Below, one piece after another: positions 21,693-21,844 of a stretch of DNA of 21,844 nt. The stretch is from contig CAYGLT010000041.1 of assembly GCA_964350875.1 (NCBI GenBank), forward strand, positions 1 to 21,844. Direction: 5' to 3'. The position numbers and the translations under genes were made by a program. Positions within the stretch are counted from its first letter, which is position 1, and the number at the start of each line of letters is the position of its first letter. This DNA comes from JAHBXC01 sp964350875. GTDB lineage: Bacteria; Planctomycetota; Phycisphaerae; Phycisphaerales; UBA1924. The notes under the pieces were generated by a model. That model had not been told where the DNA came from, ran no database searches, and saw nothing but the letters and a program-made list of their open reading frames with translations.

Positions 21693-21844
21693 GTGCAAGG
21701 AATCACCAAGAACATCTCGACGAATCCGGGTGGGCGGAACGCCGCTTTGGGCGGGCTGGCGCTCGCGATCGTCCTGATCCTGCTCGCGGTCCCGGTGTTG
21801 CTGTTCGGCGAGGACATCAACCCGCGCGGCGGCGAGGACGGCCA
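21693..21844 (+). CDS. N-terminus of a membrane-anchored protein (runs off the window)
   Basis: From GTG 21693 the frame reads MQGITKNISTNPGGRNAALG, then a hydrophobic segment LALAIVLILLAVPVLLFGED, and is still open at the edge, with 50 residues visible. The hydrophobic stretch is a single membrane helix or an uncleaved signal anchor. An AGGA lies about 12 bases upstream of the GTG. TATGCT at 21661-21666 could be a -10 element of its promoter. It is divergent from the methyltransferase gene. No family can be assigned, and the start is the best of the visible choices rather than certain. Confidence 0.5.
   Translation, partial: MQGITKNISTNPGGRNAALGGLALAIVLILLAVPVLLFGEDINPRGGEDG

Overview
The window is high-GC DNA (roughly two thirds G+C by eye), tightly packed with genes. 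It holds three runs of exactly 100 N, so it comes from a scaffolded draft or metagenome assembly. The best taxonomic pointer is the exported protein at 5894-7801. It ends in paired dockerin-like repeats (DANGDNIVNFTDLNAVLSSF, then DFNNDGSVNFIDLNGVLSAF) bracketed by cysteines, a tail I associate with Planctomycetota, class Phycisphaerae. A large VWA protein paired with a membrane coiled-coil protein, and an unusual small protein at 5376-5654, fit that lineage. This placement is inference from recognised families; no database was searched.

Layout. 1-2824 (minus strand): a phage head module of portal, scaffold-like protein and the start of an SU10/DUF5309-type major capsid protein. The portal C-terminus lies in the first gap and no terminase is seen. 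3120-4683 (plus): an ECF sigma factor and a membrane-anchored probable anti-sigma factor. 4693-5307 (minus): ubiX. 5376-5654 (plus): a small unrecognised protein. 5655-5893: an intergenic cluster of four hairpins, two of them inverted copies of a dispersed repeat. 5894-7801 (plus): the secreted dockerin-tailed protein, interrupted by the second gap. 7854-13309 (minus): a two-gene unit of a coiled-coil, low-complexity membrane protein followed by a 1010-residue VWA/GATase-like/VWA membrane protein. 13418-14118 (plus): a DinB-like protein whose apparent disruption is an assembly artefact. 14123-17289 (minus): transketolase followed by a PfkB-family sugar kinase. 17611-19489 (plus): dnaN and plsY. 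19624-19902 (plus): a small unrecognised protein. 19905-21607 (minus): a SAM methyltransferase followed by a UbiA-family decaprenyl-phosphate phosphoribosyltransferase-like enzyme. 21693 to the end (plus): the start of a membrane-anchored protein.

How it works together. Three minus-strand pairs (methyltransferase/UbiA-like, transketolase/kinase, coiled-coil/VWA) overlap by GTGA, suggesting translational coupling. Sigma and anti-sigma factor form a regulatory pair, and dnaN-plsY look co-transcribed. A roughly 40-bp GC-rich palindromic repeat occurs at least five times between genes, including twice between the phage genes.

I did not find a clearly new defence or mobile system. The most notable items are the repeat family and its hairpin cluster, the truncated phage head module carrying the same repeats as the host DNA, the duplicated 55 bp around the third gap, and the VWA pair. 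No tRNA, rRNA, CRISPR array or insertion sequence was recognised.
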